DNA of 64,000 nt from Syngnathus acus (lineage: Eukaryota > Chordata > Actinopteri > Syngnathiformes > Syngnathidae), in NCBI RefSeq assembly GCF_901709675.1, contig NC_051095.1, positions 22,295,456 through 22,359,455 of the forward strand, written 5' to 3'. The notes beneath the pieces were generated by a model, which saw only the letters and a list, made by a program, of their open reading frames with translations, was not told the origin of the DNA and searched no databases. A program made the position numbers and the translations under genes. The first letter of the stretch is position 1; the number at the start of each line of letters is the position of its first letter. This document shows positions 45,359-58,100 of the stretch, piece by piece.

Positions 45359-46439
45359 CAGAGATGGGACCAAGTCACACAAGTCTCAAGTAAGTCTCAA
45401 GTCTTCACCTTCAAGTCTCAAGTAAGTCCCAAGTCATTTTTTTCTTGGGCAAGTCAACTCAAGTCAAGTCCTTAAATAGGTCAAGTCAAGTCCAAGTCAA
45501 GTCCTTAAATAGGTCAAGTCAAGTCCAAGTCAAGTCACCTTATTATTGCAATTTTACCCGCAGAATCTGATTTTAGTAACGTGAAAAGACAAGATATAAG
45601 TAACTTTAAGTAACCATCATTGTCCAATGTGTCTAACCTGTTTAAAAAATATGACAATAATTTGGATTTGCACTGTAATTACTGATATTCAGTAAAATAC
45701 ACCATGGAATCAAACAAAAAAGAAATTACCTCATACAATGATTGACAGCTCAATCTAAACAAATGAACGTCTGCCGACAGTGTCTGACACATTTGAGTTG
45801 TAAATATGAAAAAATAATCTGAAAAAAATCTGAAAGAAGAAACACATTAAAGAGCATTAGAAACATTTTATGTTTCATCTGTAACATCTGGAGACACCAG
45901 AGCTCTATAAACTTCAAACGGACAAAGTTTGAAGTTGTCGTCTGGCTGTCTGAAATGTTTCTGTTGCATATCTTGCACTGTGCTGTCCGTCTTTTGCCGT
46001 CATAAAGGTAATTACGATAGCTGAAGGTGATGACTCGCGGTACCGCTCCCGCTGACATGTTTGTGCATGTCTGATATAAAGGGGCGTGATTCTCCAATAA
46101 ACACGTTAGGTAGGTAGAGAGGGCACGACTGATTGATTGACAGGGTAGCGATCCAATCATGACAACGCCATTCTCAGCCTGCGCTCCTACCGTGTTATCG
46201 ATATTACTTTTTTAAATGTATTGTTAATTTTATATTCAAACTGAAAACATAAACTAAATAACACTGAAGTCATTCAAGTCATCATGTCCCAAGTCAAGTC
46301 AAGTCCCGAGTCTTTAACTTCCAAGTCCACGTCAAGTCTCAAGTTTTTTTTATTTTTGTCAAGTCAAGTCACAAGTCATCAAAACAGCGACTCGAGTCGA
46401 CTCGAGTCCAAGTCACAGTGACTCGAGTCCCCATCTCTG
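45359..46439 (-). mobile_element. hAT element, 1081 bp, with BED-finger remnant and CAAGT repeats
   Basis: Termini are CAGAGATGGGACCAAGTCAC and GTGACTCGAGTCCCCATCTCTG, with an exact 8-bp duplication CCTCTAGA at 45351-45358 and 46440-46447. Both subterminal zones are made of AAGTC/CAAGT direct repeats (45375-45540 and 46265-46420). On the minus strand an open frame at 46160-45750 contains GKRRTAQCKICNRNISDS followed by TTTSNFVR, the first half of a BED zinc finger, after which similarity stops. The catalytic domain is absent, so this is non-autonomous. Confidence 0.9.
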
Positions 46440-46449
46440 CCTCTAGAGC

Positions 46450-47600
46450 ATTCAATAACCAACCAAATGGGGTTTTATGACATTACAACCTCAGGATAAT
46501 TCAATATTTGTTCGAGGTTCTCATTCTACACGAGGTCAAGATAAAGATACTTTCCAAGGCCTTTGATACAATATTTTCTACATCCACCAGTCATGTAACA
46601 AATATCAATTGTGTTCTGACAACAAGATTGGCAGATTGTTAAATAGCAGAAGACCATAATAGAATAGCTCATCTCAGCAGAGGTGAGGCTTCTGAGTCGT
46701 GTTATGTAATCAGAGCACAATTTAGCCTCTCTCACGCATGGATGCAGAACGGTCATGCTGACGCTGCCAGGCATTAGTAAGTTACTAACTTCTGCTTAGT
46801 TTAACTAACTACTTTTACTGTTTTTCATCTCTCTACTTTCCCAAAACAGCTGATCTTCCAAGTGGTGTGCAAAACAATGCTGAATATAAAAAATTGTCTG
46901 AATATGTTCCACCATGTTTTTGTAGTATCTGAGAAAATTGATGGTCACTGACAATAAAACAACTCAGCAGATTTACTACTATTCAGATGTTTGCTTTGTT
47001 GCTGAAGATAATGAATACACAGCTGATGTTGCATAGACTGAAATCCATCCAACGTCTTTTTAATTGTATTTATTTATTTATTTATTTATTTATTTATTAC
47101 ATGTGCAGTTCAAGGTTGCAATGAGCTGGAACATATGTATCTTTGCTGGCTTCAGGCAGACTACATATATTTAGAAGTTATATTCTCAGCCCCCCTACTG
47201 TATGTATCTAAAAAATTATTATTAAATTAAGATATTTGTGTAGCCCCGATTAAGCACCTTCAGCATTTTATTTCATCATCATCATCATTTTATTTGATAT
47301 TCCAAAATATGCTGTGCATGTATGTATTTCTTGGGTTGTTCCCGACATCTGATGAAAATCTTATGTTGGTACTACTGCTGGAAATATATTTAGTGATAAA
47401 ATTGGTGATGTGTTGAATACATATTTCAGTCACTATATACATTATATTTTAAGCACCCGATCAGTCAAGCACCCTTTGAGCCCCGGGAGAGAATATATCA
47501 TGGGGCTGAGCCTGTGGAAGAGAAAAAAAATCCTGGAGCCATGCCTGGCTGGAACACAGAAGAAAATGTTATTTTATGGTTTGCTGCAGGTGGATGTATA
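46450..47600. other. Intergenic DNA, no gene seen
   Basis: This is AT-rich unique sequence with a (TTTA)n microsatellite at 47064-47099. No exon or transposon end was recognised before the MITE at 47607. Confidence 0.5.
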
Positions 47601-47606
47601 AGTTTA

Positions 47607-48446
47607 CCATGTTTTTCCATACATAATGCGCAAAATGTAACTAATTTATTGTCCTAAAATCTGGGGTGCGCATTATGCATGGGTACAACAATTTTTGAAG
47701 AAAATCTCCCTCGAAATAAAACTTGAAATCACACCTTTCTTCTTGTTTGTTGTCAATCGCGCATCGCATTCAGCCATCCTGCCCAACACACTTAGTCAGT
47801 AAAATTCATAATTGACGACACATCGTTTGATGCGATGGTGCAATCCTTGATGGTGTGTTATTGTCAAACATTGTTTGTTTTTTTAATCTCCATCGCAGAC
47901 CGGATATCATACGGAGGCCGCCATGACAGTATGCGCAGATCGGATGCGCAAGACACGTCAGCTATATAAAGAGCGAGAGTTCAGTTCTCTACCTATTAGT
48001 TTCAATTCACAGTTTAATTAGCAGTTTCAATCAGCAAATGACAAAATGCGTATTACAGGTAATGTTTTATTTCACAACACTTTGCCTTGTTCCTTTCTTC
48101 TCTGCTGTTCACTTCAAACACGCTCCATACGAACACAATGCTCTCGTATCAGACGCTTGCTCGATCACCTGCTCGTTTGCTGTCACAATGTACCCTACAC
48201 AAATCCGAAACATTTCTTCGCTATCGAGTTTGCTAGCGCATGCGCAGTGATACTGACCGGCAGAATAACATCCGGTTGTTCCCAAAGATGATCTTTTTTC
48301 TGAAATAATTTTACGTTTACGGACTTAAGTAAGAGTCAAAATTTGGGTGCGTATTATACATGGGTACAGGCTTTTTTCCATCATCGACATGCCATTTGTA
48401 GGGTGCGTATTATGCACGGGGGCGCGTTTTGCATGGAAAAACACGG
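47607..48446. mobile_element. TA-target MITE, 840 bp (CCATGTTTTTCCATACATAA family)
   Basis: It begins CCATGTTTTTCCATACATAA and ends TTTTGCATGGAAAAACACGG, with TA at 47605-47606 and 48447-48448. GGTGCGCATTATGCATGGG and GGGTGCGTATTATGCACGGG are subterminal repeats. The interior has a TATATAAAG box at 47963 followed by A/T-rich DNA and short open frames (48038-48250 and 48046-48291) without recognisable motifs. It lies upstream of mtmr7. Confidence 0.85.
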
Positions 48447-48594
48447 TAGCTTTAATTAGTACATGTTTTAGAGGACTCAAATAGAAAATAAATGTATTTA
48501 AAAGTAAACATCAACCATCTTTGTTCAGAGACTAAAATGTGCACCCCCACCAGGGACAACAATAGTAAGACGCCACACAATTTTTATATTTTAG

Positions 48595-48647
<53 letters not shown>

Positions 48648-48649
48648 CT
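48595..48649. repeat. (AAAT)n microsatellite
   Basis: About 12 perfect AAAT units occur between TAGGTT and AACTCTG, 540 bp upstream of the mtmr7 start codon. Confidence 0.95.
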
Positions 48650-49189
48650 CTGAACGCATGGAGGAAGGAGGATAGAAGTAAAAGTAGATATGCTCAACAC
48701 TGGGACAGACAAAGGGACAGACTGTAAATGGTTAGTGAAAAAACTTTTTTTTTTCACTATTTTGGATTGTCGATGGGTATTTAGCAAAACCCATTGGCAA
48801 GCCTGTTATCATCAGCTCAATATGGCACCAGAAAAATCATGTCTGTGCCATTAATCCAAGCAACAGAAGATTAAACTTGATACAATTCGTTCTATTTTTA
48901 AATTGTAGGTCACATTAAGGGCGTAAATGTTTTTGAAATGATTTGCTTGATGTGGTTTGTTACGTCACAAAAGAAACTTGCCGTCATGATGTCAAAGGGG
49001 CTTTAGGACCTAGCGGGGCACCGCTACTGAGAGCTTCCAGAGCACATCATAATGGCTATATGTGAACTGTATATGCCTGTGTTTATCTGATTGCAACTGG
49101 CGACACGTCCAAAGTCGAACGTCTTTCACAATTGTGTCGCGATTGCTTCAGTGGTGATATTGTGACGGTGGCTCGTTTCATTCCTGTCA

Positions 49190-52100
49190 ATGGAGCACAT
49201 CCGACTTCCTAAGGTAACCGCAAATCTGATGGAGTCATCATTTCCATCTCACTGACACAGCCGTAAAGCCGTCACTCGGTTCTTAAGGTTTATGCTCAGC
49301 AATATACAGTCTCCAGTGAAAGGTGGTAAGAAGCGAGAGCCACGTAGACTGATCGCTGGGGGGCGTTTCAGTGTAACGTGAGTCAATCCACGCTATCAAA
49401 GGGGATTGAGAATGACGTCATTCACGATGAATGTTTTAGATTCTGCTCCTGTCTCCACCAGGTGGAGAAGGTCAGGCTGCTAGACAGAGTGTTCACCAAA
49501 AAGAGCAGGGTGGGCACCCTCTACCTGACGGCCACCCACACCATCTTTGTGGAGAGGGAAGGGCGAATGTGCAATGAAACCTGGGTAAGTAAATGATGGA
49601 TGAATGGAATTTTTCAAAGACAAGTCGTGAACATGATTTTTCTGTCCTCTTTACAGTGCAAAACCGAATCTTCATGGGTATTTTTTGTTTGTTTTATTAG
49701 GTGCTTCATAGTTTGGTTTTCAGAGTAGAGAAACAAGCGACCACACCGTCTGGATGCCCTCTGCTTATACACTGCAAAAACTTCCAGGTTCTTCATTTTG
49801 TCATACCCGAAGAGCGAGAGTGCCATGATGTACACGTGTCACTGCAGCGTCTCTCCCAACCAGGTGAATTGCTTGCTTCAAGCCTGTGCATGTTATTACA
49901 AAAGCATGGCATCGCTAATGTAGCCTAAAAAAAATCTTGGTTGGCAAATACGTCCATATTCGTAAATATACGTTCAAACGTACACAATTTTAAGAGTGGC
50001 GTCCCTTGGGGACCAGACTTGGTGACCCCTGGCCTGGATTATGTCAATATATTAAAAATAACAAGTGAAATTGTATATTTGCAATTTGTATGCTTTCATT
50101 GTGGCTGCATTGCATGATTTTTGTTAGTGCTCCGATCCATCGGCCACTGATTATGATTGACAGATTTCATATAAAACTTAAATTTCGCAAAACCTACCTT
50201 CAGCTCTCAAAGTATTAATTCTAAAATATGTCCCAAAGACAACTTCATTCCTCCTTCTCCAGTTTGTGTGCTCACTGTGCTGCATGTCTGTAGCCGCTCC
50301 CTTCATCTTAGCATGAACACACAAAATGCTACCACACTTTTGAGTAATAATTTGCGGGTTTATCAGATGAGAAAAACAAACAATTGAGCTCACAATCAGG
50401 AAGCGGTTCCCATCGTTCACTTCAAAGAGCCAGCTCAAAAAACTGGGTTTTTCACAACCGGGTGATTGACTGACTGGTGTCTAATCTAGGGAGCGGGGCA
50501 TGGTGGGAATTTCCCAAACGTCCACGGTCAATTTCCGGGCCGGTCGTCTCACCATCGGCACTCCCTGTTGATAGTTTTTTTGTAAAAAAAAAAAAAAAGA
50601 AGCCTTTTCCAGTCTTTGAATCACTGATTTAAGCGTGTAAGATTGTATTTCTCAAGCTGACTTCTCTCAACCTTTATTGTATTTGGTAGAGCGTTATGAT
50701 GAGCTGTATTGCTTTTCATATAAACCAAATGTTGATGAGAAGGAGAGACGACAGGAGTGGGACTTTTTGGACCTCCGAGCTGAGTACAGCAGAATGGGAA
50801 TCCCAAACTCCCTTTGGAAACTCTCCTTGGTAAACCGGCACTACAAGGTCAGGGCCCAGAGATCTGTGAATAAGCAATTAATGTTCACACAAATGTGGAC
50901 CGTGCAATAACGTGGTTACGTTTATTTTTGTAGGTGAGTGACACTTACCCTGCTGAACTCTTCGTACCCGTGTCAACAACTCCGTCAGTCATTGCAGCAA
51001 GCTCCAAGTTCAGAAGCAGAGGAAGATTTCCTACTCTTTCATACTATTACAAAGAAAATCATGTAAGTGGATGGCATGGCACGTTTCTTTTTTGCTTTTT
51101 GTGTGGTTCCTCATAAAATGGCTTAACTGTCAGAAAACGAATCAAACTTGTTGATACTACTAGTGCAGTGGTTCTTAACCTTGGTTCGATCGAACGCTAG
51201 GAGTTCGGTGAGTTGGTCTCAGGGGTTTGGCAGAGCCTCCCCTCCGAACATACCTGATTTATCGTGTAAATTTGTGATGACGCATATCTGAACTGGTCTC
51301 GTAAAGGCAACAGCAGAAGTTACACTGATTTGCAGGTATGTTATTTGTTGTGAGTTCATGCATTGTGTTGGTTTTTGTTCTTTGAACAAGGTGATGTAAA
51401 AAACATCGATGTCTTGAATTTGAAAAAAATAGTTTTATTTTTCACTAAAGAGGGGTTCGGTGAATGCGCATACGAAACTAGTGAGGTTCGGTACCTCCGA
51501 CACGGTTAAGAACCACTGTACTAGTGGCTTTACACCATGTACTCTGTCAGTGCAAAAAGCACTTTGTATTGAAACAGCTTCGGTCTGTTTGACTTCAAAC
51601 AATGTGATGGCTTTTGTATGATTGAGCATTCTTCACATTTATGTCCTCTGGTCAAGTCTGATATCGTGCAAGCCTCCAAGAAAAAAAGGGTTTTGTGTGA
51701 AGGATTGCCCAGCATTCTGAGTAAATATGGATAATGTTCTTCACTGGTCCCGCATGACTCTTGAGCTAAAGCATCTTGGCCACATTCAGGCTCATAAGCC
51801 TTCATAAATCATTCTATTAGTCCTTAACGCGGCAGTTGAGAGTGCTTTATGAGCGTAAGGTCAACTTCCCAGGGTTGAGGGCCCAGTGTGTGAAGCCTTA
51901 AACATACAAAAGACTTAAGTTTGGTTAATCGGTCTGAAGGGAGAACTGTATCATAATAATTCTTGGCTTTGTCTCCTGTGGCTAATAAATGGAGATATGA
52001 GAAGATTATTTCTCCTAATTCAAATGCCTTGTATTTGTCCCCGCAAATATCCATGTAAAGTAATAATTGACGGGATGAGTAGTGTGAAAGCATCCACAAA

Positions 52101-55100
52101 TGAAGCTTCCTCTCGCCTCCTCCCAGGCCACCATCTGCCGGAGCAGCCAACCTCTTTCAGGCTTCAATGCGCGTTCCTTCGAGGATGAGCAGATGCTGGA
52201 GGCCATACTGAGGTCCAATCCCTGCAGCGACTTCATGTATGTGGTGGATACCAGGCCCAAGGTGAGCCCCATGGATGGAAGGAATGCGCTGCAATAATAC
52301 AAGCCGTTCAGTATTGTGATGTGTGTTCAGGTGGGCTTTATTTTCAAACAGAATTTGCAGCTGGATATGCCTCAAAGAGAAACACTCGTGGGAATCTCGG
52401 CTCTTATCTAGAAACGCTATGATCAGTGTTATGTAACTTGAATTGGTCTACTCTAAAACACCCAAACAAACAAACAAACAGACCGATCTTTCTAACAACC
52501 AGCCAAATATCTTTCCAGTTAAATGCGATGGCAAATCGAGCAGCGGGAAAAGGCTATGAAAATGAGGACAACTACTCCCACATTAAATTCCAGTTCGTCG
52601 CCATTGAGAACATCCATGTGATGAGGAACAGCCAACAAAAAATGCTAGAAGGTACAATAATCACTAACTCTCACAGAGGCTTTATTGCTGGAATGTTTTG
52701 TTGGCAGTGCACTCATCACTGTTTCGGAAATGTTTTCATCACTTGAATGTTTATGGAAAAAAATGTCTGATATTTGGCATCATCTTTGGAAGGCTTGTTA
52801 TTTTCACATGACTATATAGCACAGTTTGCAAGACCAAGTTGTAACTTTGGCTTTCAGATGCACTCGGCCACTCGGCACTGCGCTGCAATCAGGCCTCAAT
52901 TGAGCCCACAGGAGAATTTCTGGGTATTGTGCCGGGGTGATCCCAGGAAGACTTTGAATCCATCTGGGTTTTATTTCTGAGTTATTTTGGTTTCCTGGAG
53001 TGCACAATCTGCGACCTACCCCCAAAGCAAAACCGAGGGCGTGAGAATGATGCGGTCCCTCGTTTGAATCGTTGTAGCTGCTGTCCACTTATTATAACTC
53101 TTTGCCTCCTGGCAGCTCAGAAGAGTCTGAAAATATTGAGGCAAAGCCCCCGCCCCTCCAGAGATTGCTAGCGTGGCCGACGGCATGCTTGAATCCAATT
53201 TTAAAGACCCCCCTGATGCATCAGCTTAAATGTTTCATTTAGGTGGTAGCCTCGCTCTCGTACAATAAGTTTTCAAAGTAACCGTGATGAAATTGTTCAC
53301 CTCACCTTTCCTTGCCCCAAAAAGATAGACAAATCTGTACAATTTGCTGGTGCTAGTGAAAATGGTTGTCCGTTTGGGTCTCTGAAGTGCCTCCCCAGTC
53401 ATCAAGTATGAACACAACCAAGGAAATGTTGCCTGCTATCTATTTTGAAAAATGTGAGCAGGCCGTTACAACTTCTACTAATTATTGATGTGACCGCCGG
53501 GCTGCATGGAAACACTTAAAGCAGAGTTTCTTAAGCTAACAGCATTCTCAGCCTTAGCTTCCGAATCCAGACACACATTTGATTGCGTGTTGTTGGCATG
53601 GGAGTGGGGAGGTGTTTTTAGTTTCAACCCTCCCACAAGATTTAAAATATTTATTTATGCAATCGAGAGAGACCTCGTGAAAACTTTTTAGTTTAACCCC
53701 TCCCACAAGATTTTAAATATTTAAACTTTTTAAGACACTTTTAAAGTATCCTCAAGTTCTTTTTCTCGCTCACGGGTTTTCAAATAAAAAAAATTATTTG
53801 CTTCAGGCCCCAGTTGAAGTTTCCTGTAAAACTGACACAAAGTTGGTTAAACAGTTTATATTATGAACCCCAAAATGTTTACCTAAATGTTTTAAGTATA
53901 TCAAAAGTCTGCTCATTTGATGTAAGTGTAAGGCGCTAGACCAAGGGTCTCAAACTCAATTTACCTGGGGGTCATTGGAGGTAGATAGAGTCTGGGATGA
54001 GGCTGAGCCGCACTGGGTTTTTTATAGGTTCCGATAAAAACTTTTACACCCCTCTTCTCAAAATTAAACCACAACTTTAACATTGTTTTGAACAAGGCTT
54101 CTGCCTACTTCTTGCTGCTAGAGACCAGGCAACGCTTCCTCTCGCATAGCTGAGCCACATTTGGCGTGAGGGTGGAAGCAGTTGAGAGCTTGAAGATGCT
54201 TATCAGTAAGTCTGGACCTGCACTTGGACTTAAGTTAGAAAAGAGCTTCTCGCACAAGTACTGTGTACTCCCAAAAAGACACATTCAAATCAGCACTGTA
54301 CACAACTATAAGTATCAAAATCGCGGGCCACATTAACCTTTCATATTAAGGCAAGGGCCACAAACTATTGTTAAAGTTAAAGTCCCAATGATCATCACAC
54401 ACACATCTGGGTGTGGTGAAATTTGTCCTCTGCATCTAACCCATCCCCGTGTGATTTTAATCCATCCCCTGGGGGAGAGGGGAGCAGTGAGCAGCAGCGG
54501 TGCCGCGCTCGGGAATCAGTTGGCGATCTAACCCCCCAATTCCAACCCTTAATGCTGAGTGCCAAGCAGGGAGGCAATGGGTCCCATTTTTATAGTCTTT
54601 GGTATGACCCGGCCGGGGTTTGAACCCACAACCTTCCAGTCTCAGGGCGGACACTCTACCACTAGGCCACTGAGCTGGTCCATTGTCCCGCGGGCCGCGA
54701 CTTTGAGACCCCTGCACAACGACTCCTTTTAATATACACGGAGCAGTAACATATACGTCCAGACAGCGTACCAAATGAATATCAAAACAGAAAAATGTAG
54801 TACTTTATTACACTAAAATATCATTCAATTCCTTTTTTTCTACAAATTATATATTTTGCAGTAAAGCTCAGCACTGCCTATATTATCTAGTTAAAGGAAA
54901 TGTGTCTTGAACAAATAGATGTATGTCCTTTCATAAAGTCCAGTATTCTTGATGTTTCCTACCACTAAGACAGCTGTGTTGTGAATACAGTGTGTGAGCT
55001 GCGTTCCCCTTCTATGTGCAACTTCCTGGAGGGCCTGGAGAGCTCAGGCTGGCTGAAGCACATCAAAGCTGTTTTGGATGCAGGCATCTTCATCGCCAAG

Positions 55101-58100
55101 GTCAGTCTTCAAATGAATCCCTGCTGTCTTCTTCACTTCTCCTCAAAATATTAGTTTGTGAGTGTGTAATGTACTTTTGATTAATAATACAATTTTCACA
55201 ATAATGCTCTACAAACATAATAATATATTTTATCCTCTTTAAAACATAAAACCAACCAAATTGCTGTCAGGTCCATAAATATTGGGACGCTGACACAATT
55301 GTCATCTTTCTGGCTCTAATCATCACCACAATGAATTTCAAATGAAACAGACTTTCATCTTTTACTGACCGGTGTCAGAATTACAACAGTTTCTGTGTAT
55401 GCACGTTGCAGGCCGTCGCAGAAGAGGGTGCCAGTGTTCTGGTTCACTGTTCAGATGGTTGGGACCGTACTGCTCAAGTGTGCTCTGTGGCCAGCGTGCT
55501 GTTGGATCCATACTACCGCACCATCAAAGGACTCATGGTACAGAGTGACTCCTCCCTCCCCAACGTGTCCAAACGTTGGGTAAAAATGTGAACCTGTTGT
55601 TGTTTATTTTATACTGTAGCTTTATTTAAAAACAGCATGTGGTAGTGATTAGTGAAAAGATCTGCTTCTGTGATGGGCATCAGAATTACCATATTCAGAA
55701 CCAGAGCAAAGTTTAGTTGTTAGTAGCACATATGTTGATTTAGTCATATATAATAATTGAGAATTTTAGGTAGTGCCTGCATTTTAGTTTGATGCCTACA
55801 TAAACTATGACTGCCGAAAGGGGGCGCCACACCTTTCTCTATCCAATCGATATTCAGAAAAAAGGTGGCAAACCTCGTTTATTAAATTTGTTTCTGAAGG
55901 CGCTACATTGAATAAATATTTGCGAGGCCATGTTACCTTATCAGAGATTGAAACTTTGAGTCGAACACACACAAAGTTGTGTATATGACAATTTATTTGC
56001 TATTACTACTAAAACGGGGATAACCAAATCACGCAATATACAGTATCGTTACAACTGACACATTAATTAAACAACCTAGTTAAACAAAAAGGATAGAAGG
56101 TGTCAGGAAGTGTCTATGTATGTGCATGTGTGTGTGTGTGTGTGTTTTGGGTAGATGTAAGACATGACTCAAAGCAAAGCTCTGTCTAATATGTAACCCC
56201 AATTTGTAATGCAAACCATATGACACTGAGATGATTCACAGTGTACTTGCGTCAGGAGCAAGGTGGCAGTCTGGTCCACGAGACAGGTGAAAGCCAACGT
56301 CACAGCTGAGGAAGAAAAATTGCAATGGAGGGTAGCAAAAACTTTGTATGGAACAAAAATGAGTAGGAAAGGAAAGAAAATTGCCACAAGGTTCGGGGGC
56401 CAGTCCTCTGATCAAACATTAGGAAGCGGCCTTACACTGAATGTATTTTGCAATCTGCAAAACGCCTAAATGGTTGCACAGCAGCGCCACAGTGATTCGT
56501 TTCAGTCCACTGGACTCATATCACGGCCTCAACCAACGTGATTGAGCGAATGGCACCAAACGTTATTTGGTGTTGTGAGAGGGAAAAATAGCTGCACTTT
56601 GTACTGGCACAAAAACTATGGCAAAAAAAATGAGCTCAGAAGAGTAAAAATAAAAACAGGTTGCACAGACGAGTTGTAAAACAAAAGGGAAATCGAAGGT
56701 CTGGCTCATAACACAGAATTCTACACAAAGTTGTCAATGTTATTGAGTATTTAACAGTCAATTTCGTCATTATTCTGGGTGCAAGAGATATAGGGCGCCG
56801 CAGTTCCATGCTTGGTGAGGGATCCTTTCCAAAAAGGGGTTTGTTGACCCGATCCCGATTCTTGGCATTTTGACTTTTTGCCAATGTTCGTGTCAAAATT
56901 CTTCATCTGACATTGCTTTTGAAAATTTTACATTGCAATGATAAAAAACGAGCATCAGTCTAGATAAATTAAAGGCTTGCAAATAGAGGTTGAAAAGGCG
57001 AATGAAAGGATAGAGTCATGAGAATGCTGCAATAAACAATTGGTTTTCAGACCCAGTTTAAATGAACAGTTTGAGCTGACCTCAAGTATTCGTGGTGTTT
57101 GTTCCACACGTGAGGAGCATCGTAACTTAACGCTGCTTCACTATGCTTGGTATAATAGACCTGTCCCAGACGACCAAAGTTTCACAATGGAACTCACAAG
57201 AAAACTCCACAATCTGGAAACCAGGGCCACCCTTAGACCTTTTTGTCACAAATTTCCAGGCTACGCAGGGTGGATGTGTCAGAAGTATAGATGGGAAACT
57301 GGCAGCACCCTGACAACGTTCAAGAAAGGCGCTTAAAAAATTGATTACGCTATAACACAGACAAGGGTCTGCAAAAGACCTCCGGGGTCATAGTTTGTGG
57401 ACACCCCTGCTTGAGTCGTCCTAATATGACTTGTCTTTGCAATTAGGTCCTCATCGAGAAAGACTGGGTGTCATTCGGTCACAAGTTTTCTCACAGGTTT
57501 GATGATTACTTTCACAGCATGATTCTTTTTATGTTGTAGTGTGGTCTAACACTGCTCAATTTCTATTCAGATGCAACCACTTATTCGGAGACCCGAAAGA
57601 AGTGTCTCCTGTTATTGATCAGTTCTTGGAGTGCGTGTGGCAAGTCATGGAGCAGTTTCCCTGCGCCTTCGAGTTCAATGAGCGGTTTCTAATCACCATT
57701 CACAGCCACATCTACTCCTGCCAGTATGGCAACTTTATTGGCAACAACCAGAGGGAAAGGATAGAACTCCGGTAAGATTTTTTTTTCTTCTTTTTTACCT
57801 GTTTTTAAAAAAATAATACATTTCTCCATGTATTCTTTATTCAATTTAATTTCACATCATTTAGACTTTGTGAGAGGACTCACTCGTTGTGGCATCATCT
57901 GTGGTCAAACCGGGCAGACTACACCAACCTCTTGTACAGACCTGACTACCAGACAAAGGGAGTCCTTCAGCCATCTACCGCCCCCTGTTGGTTCAAGTAT
58001 GTCACACCATTTAGTCAACGTTTCACATAGGAAATAGAAATGATCCATCTCAATCTGAAAACTGTCTTAAAACATAAACGTACACCGGCAAGGTTTGGAA

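Noticed and set aside
52804-53088. Minus-strand open frame in an mtmr7 intron
   Set aside because: No domain signal, low-complexity composition, antisense to the gene without its own promoter or splice evidence.
57040-57336. 98-codon open frame in the mtmr7 intron
   Set aside because: No motif, repeat-like surroundings, not in phase with mtmr7 exons.
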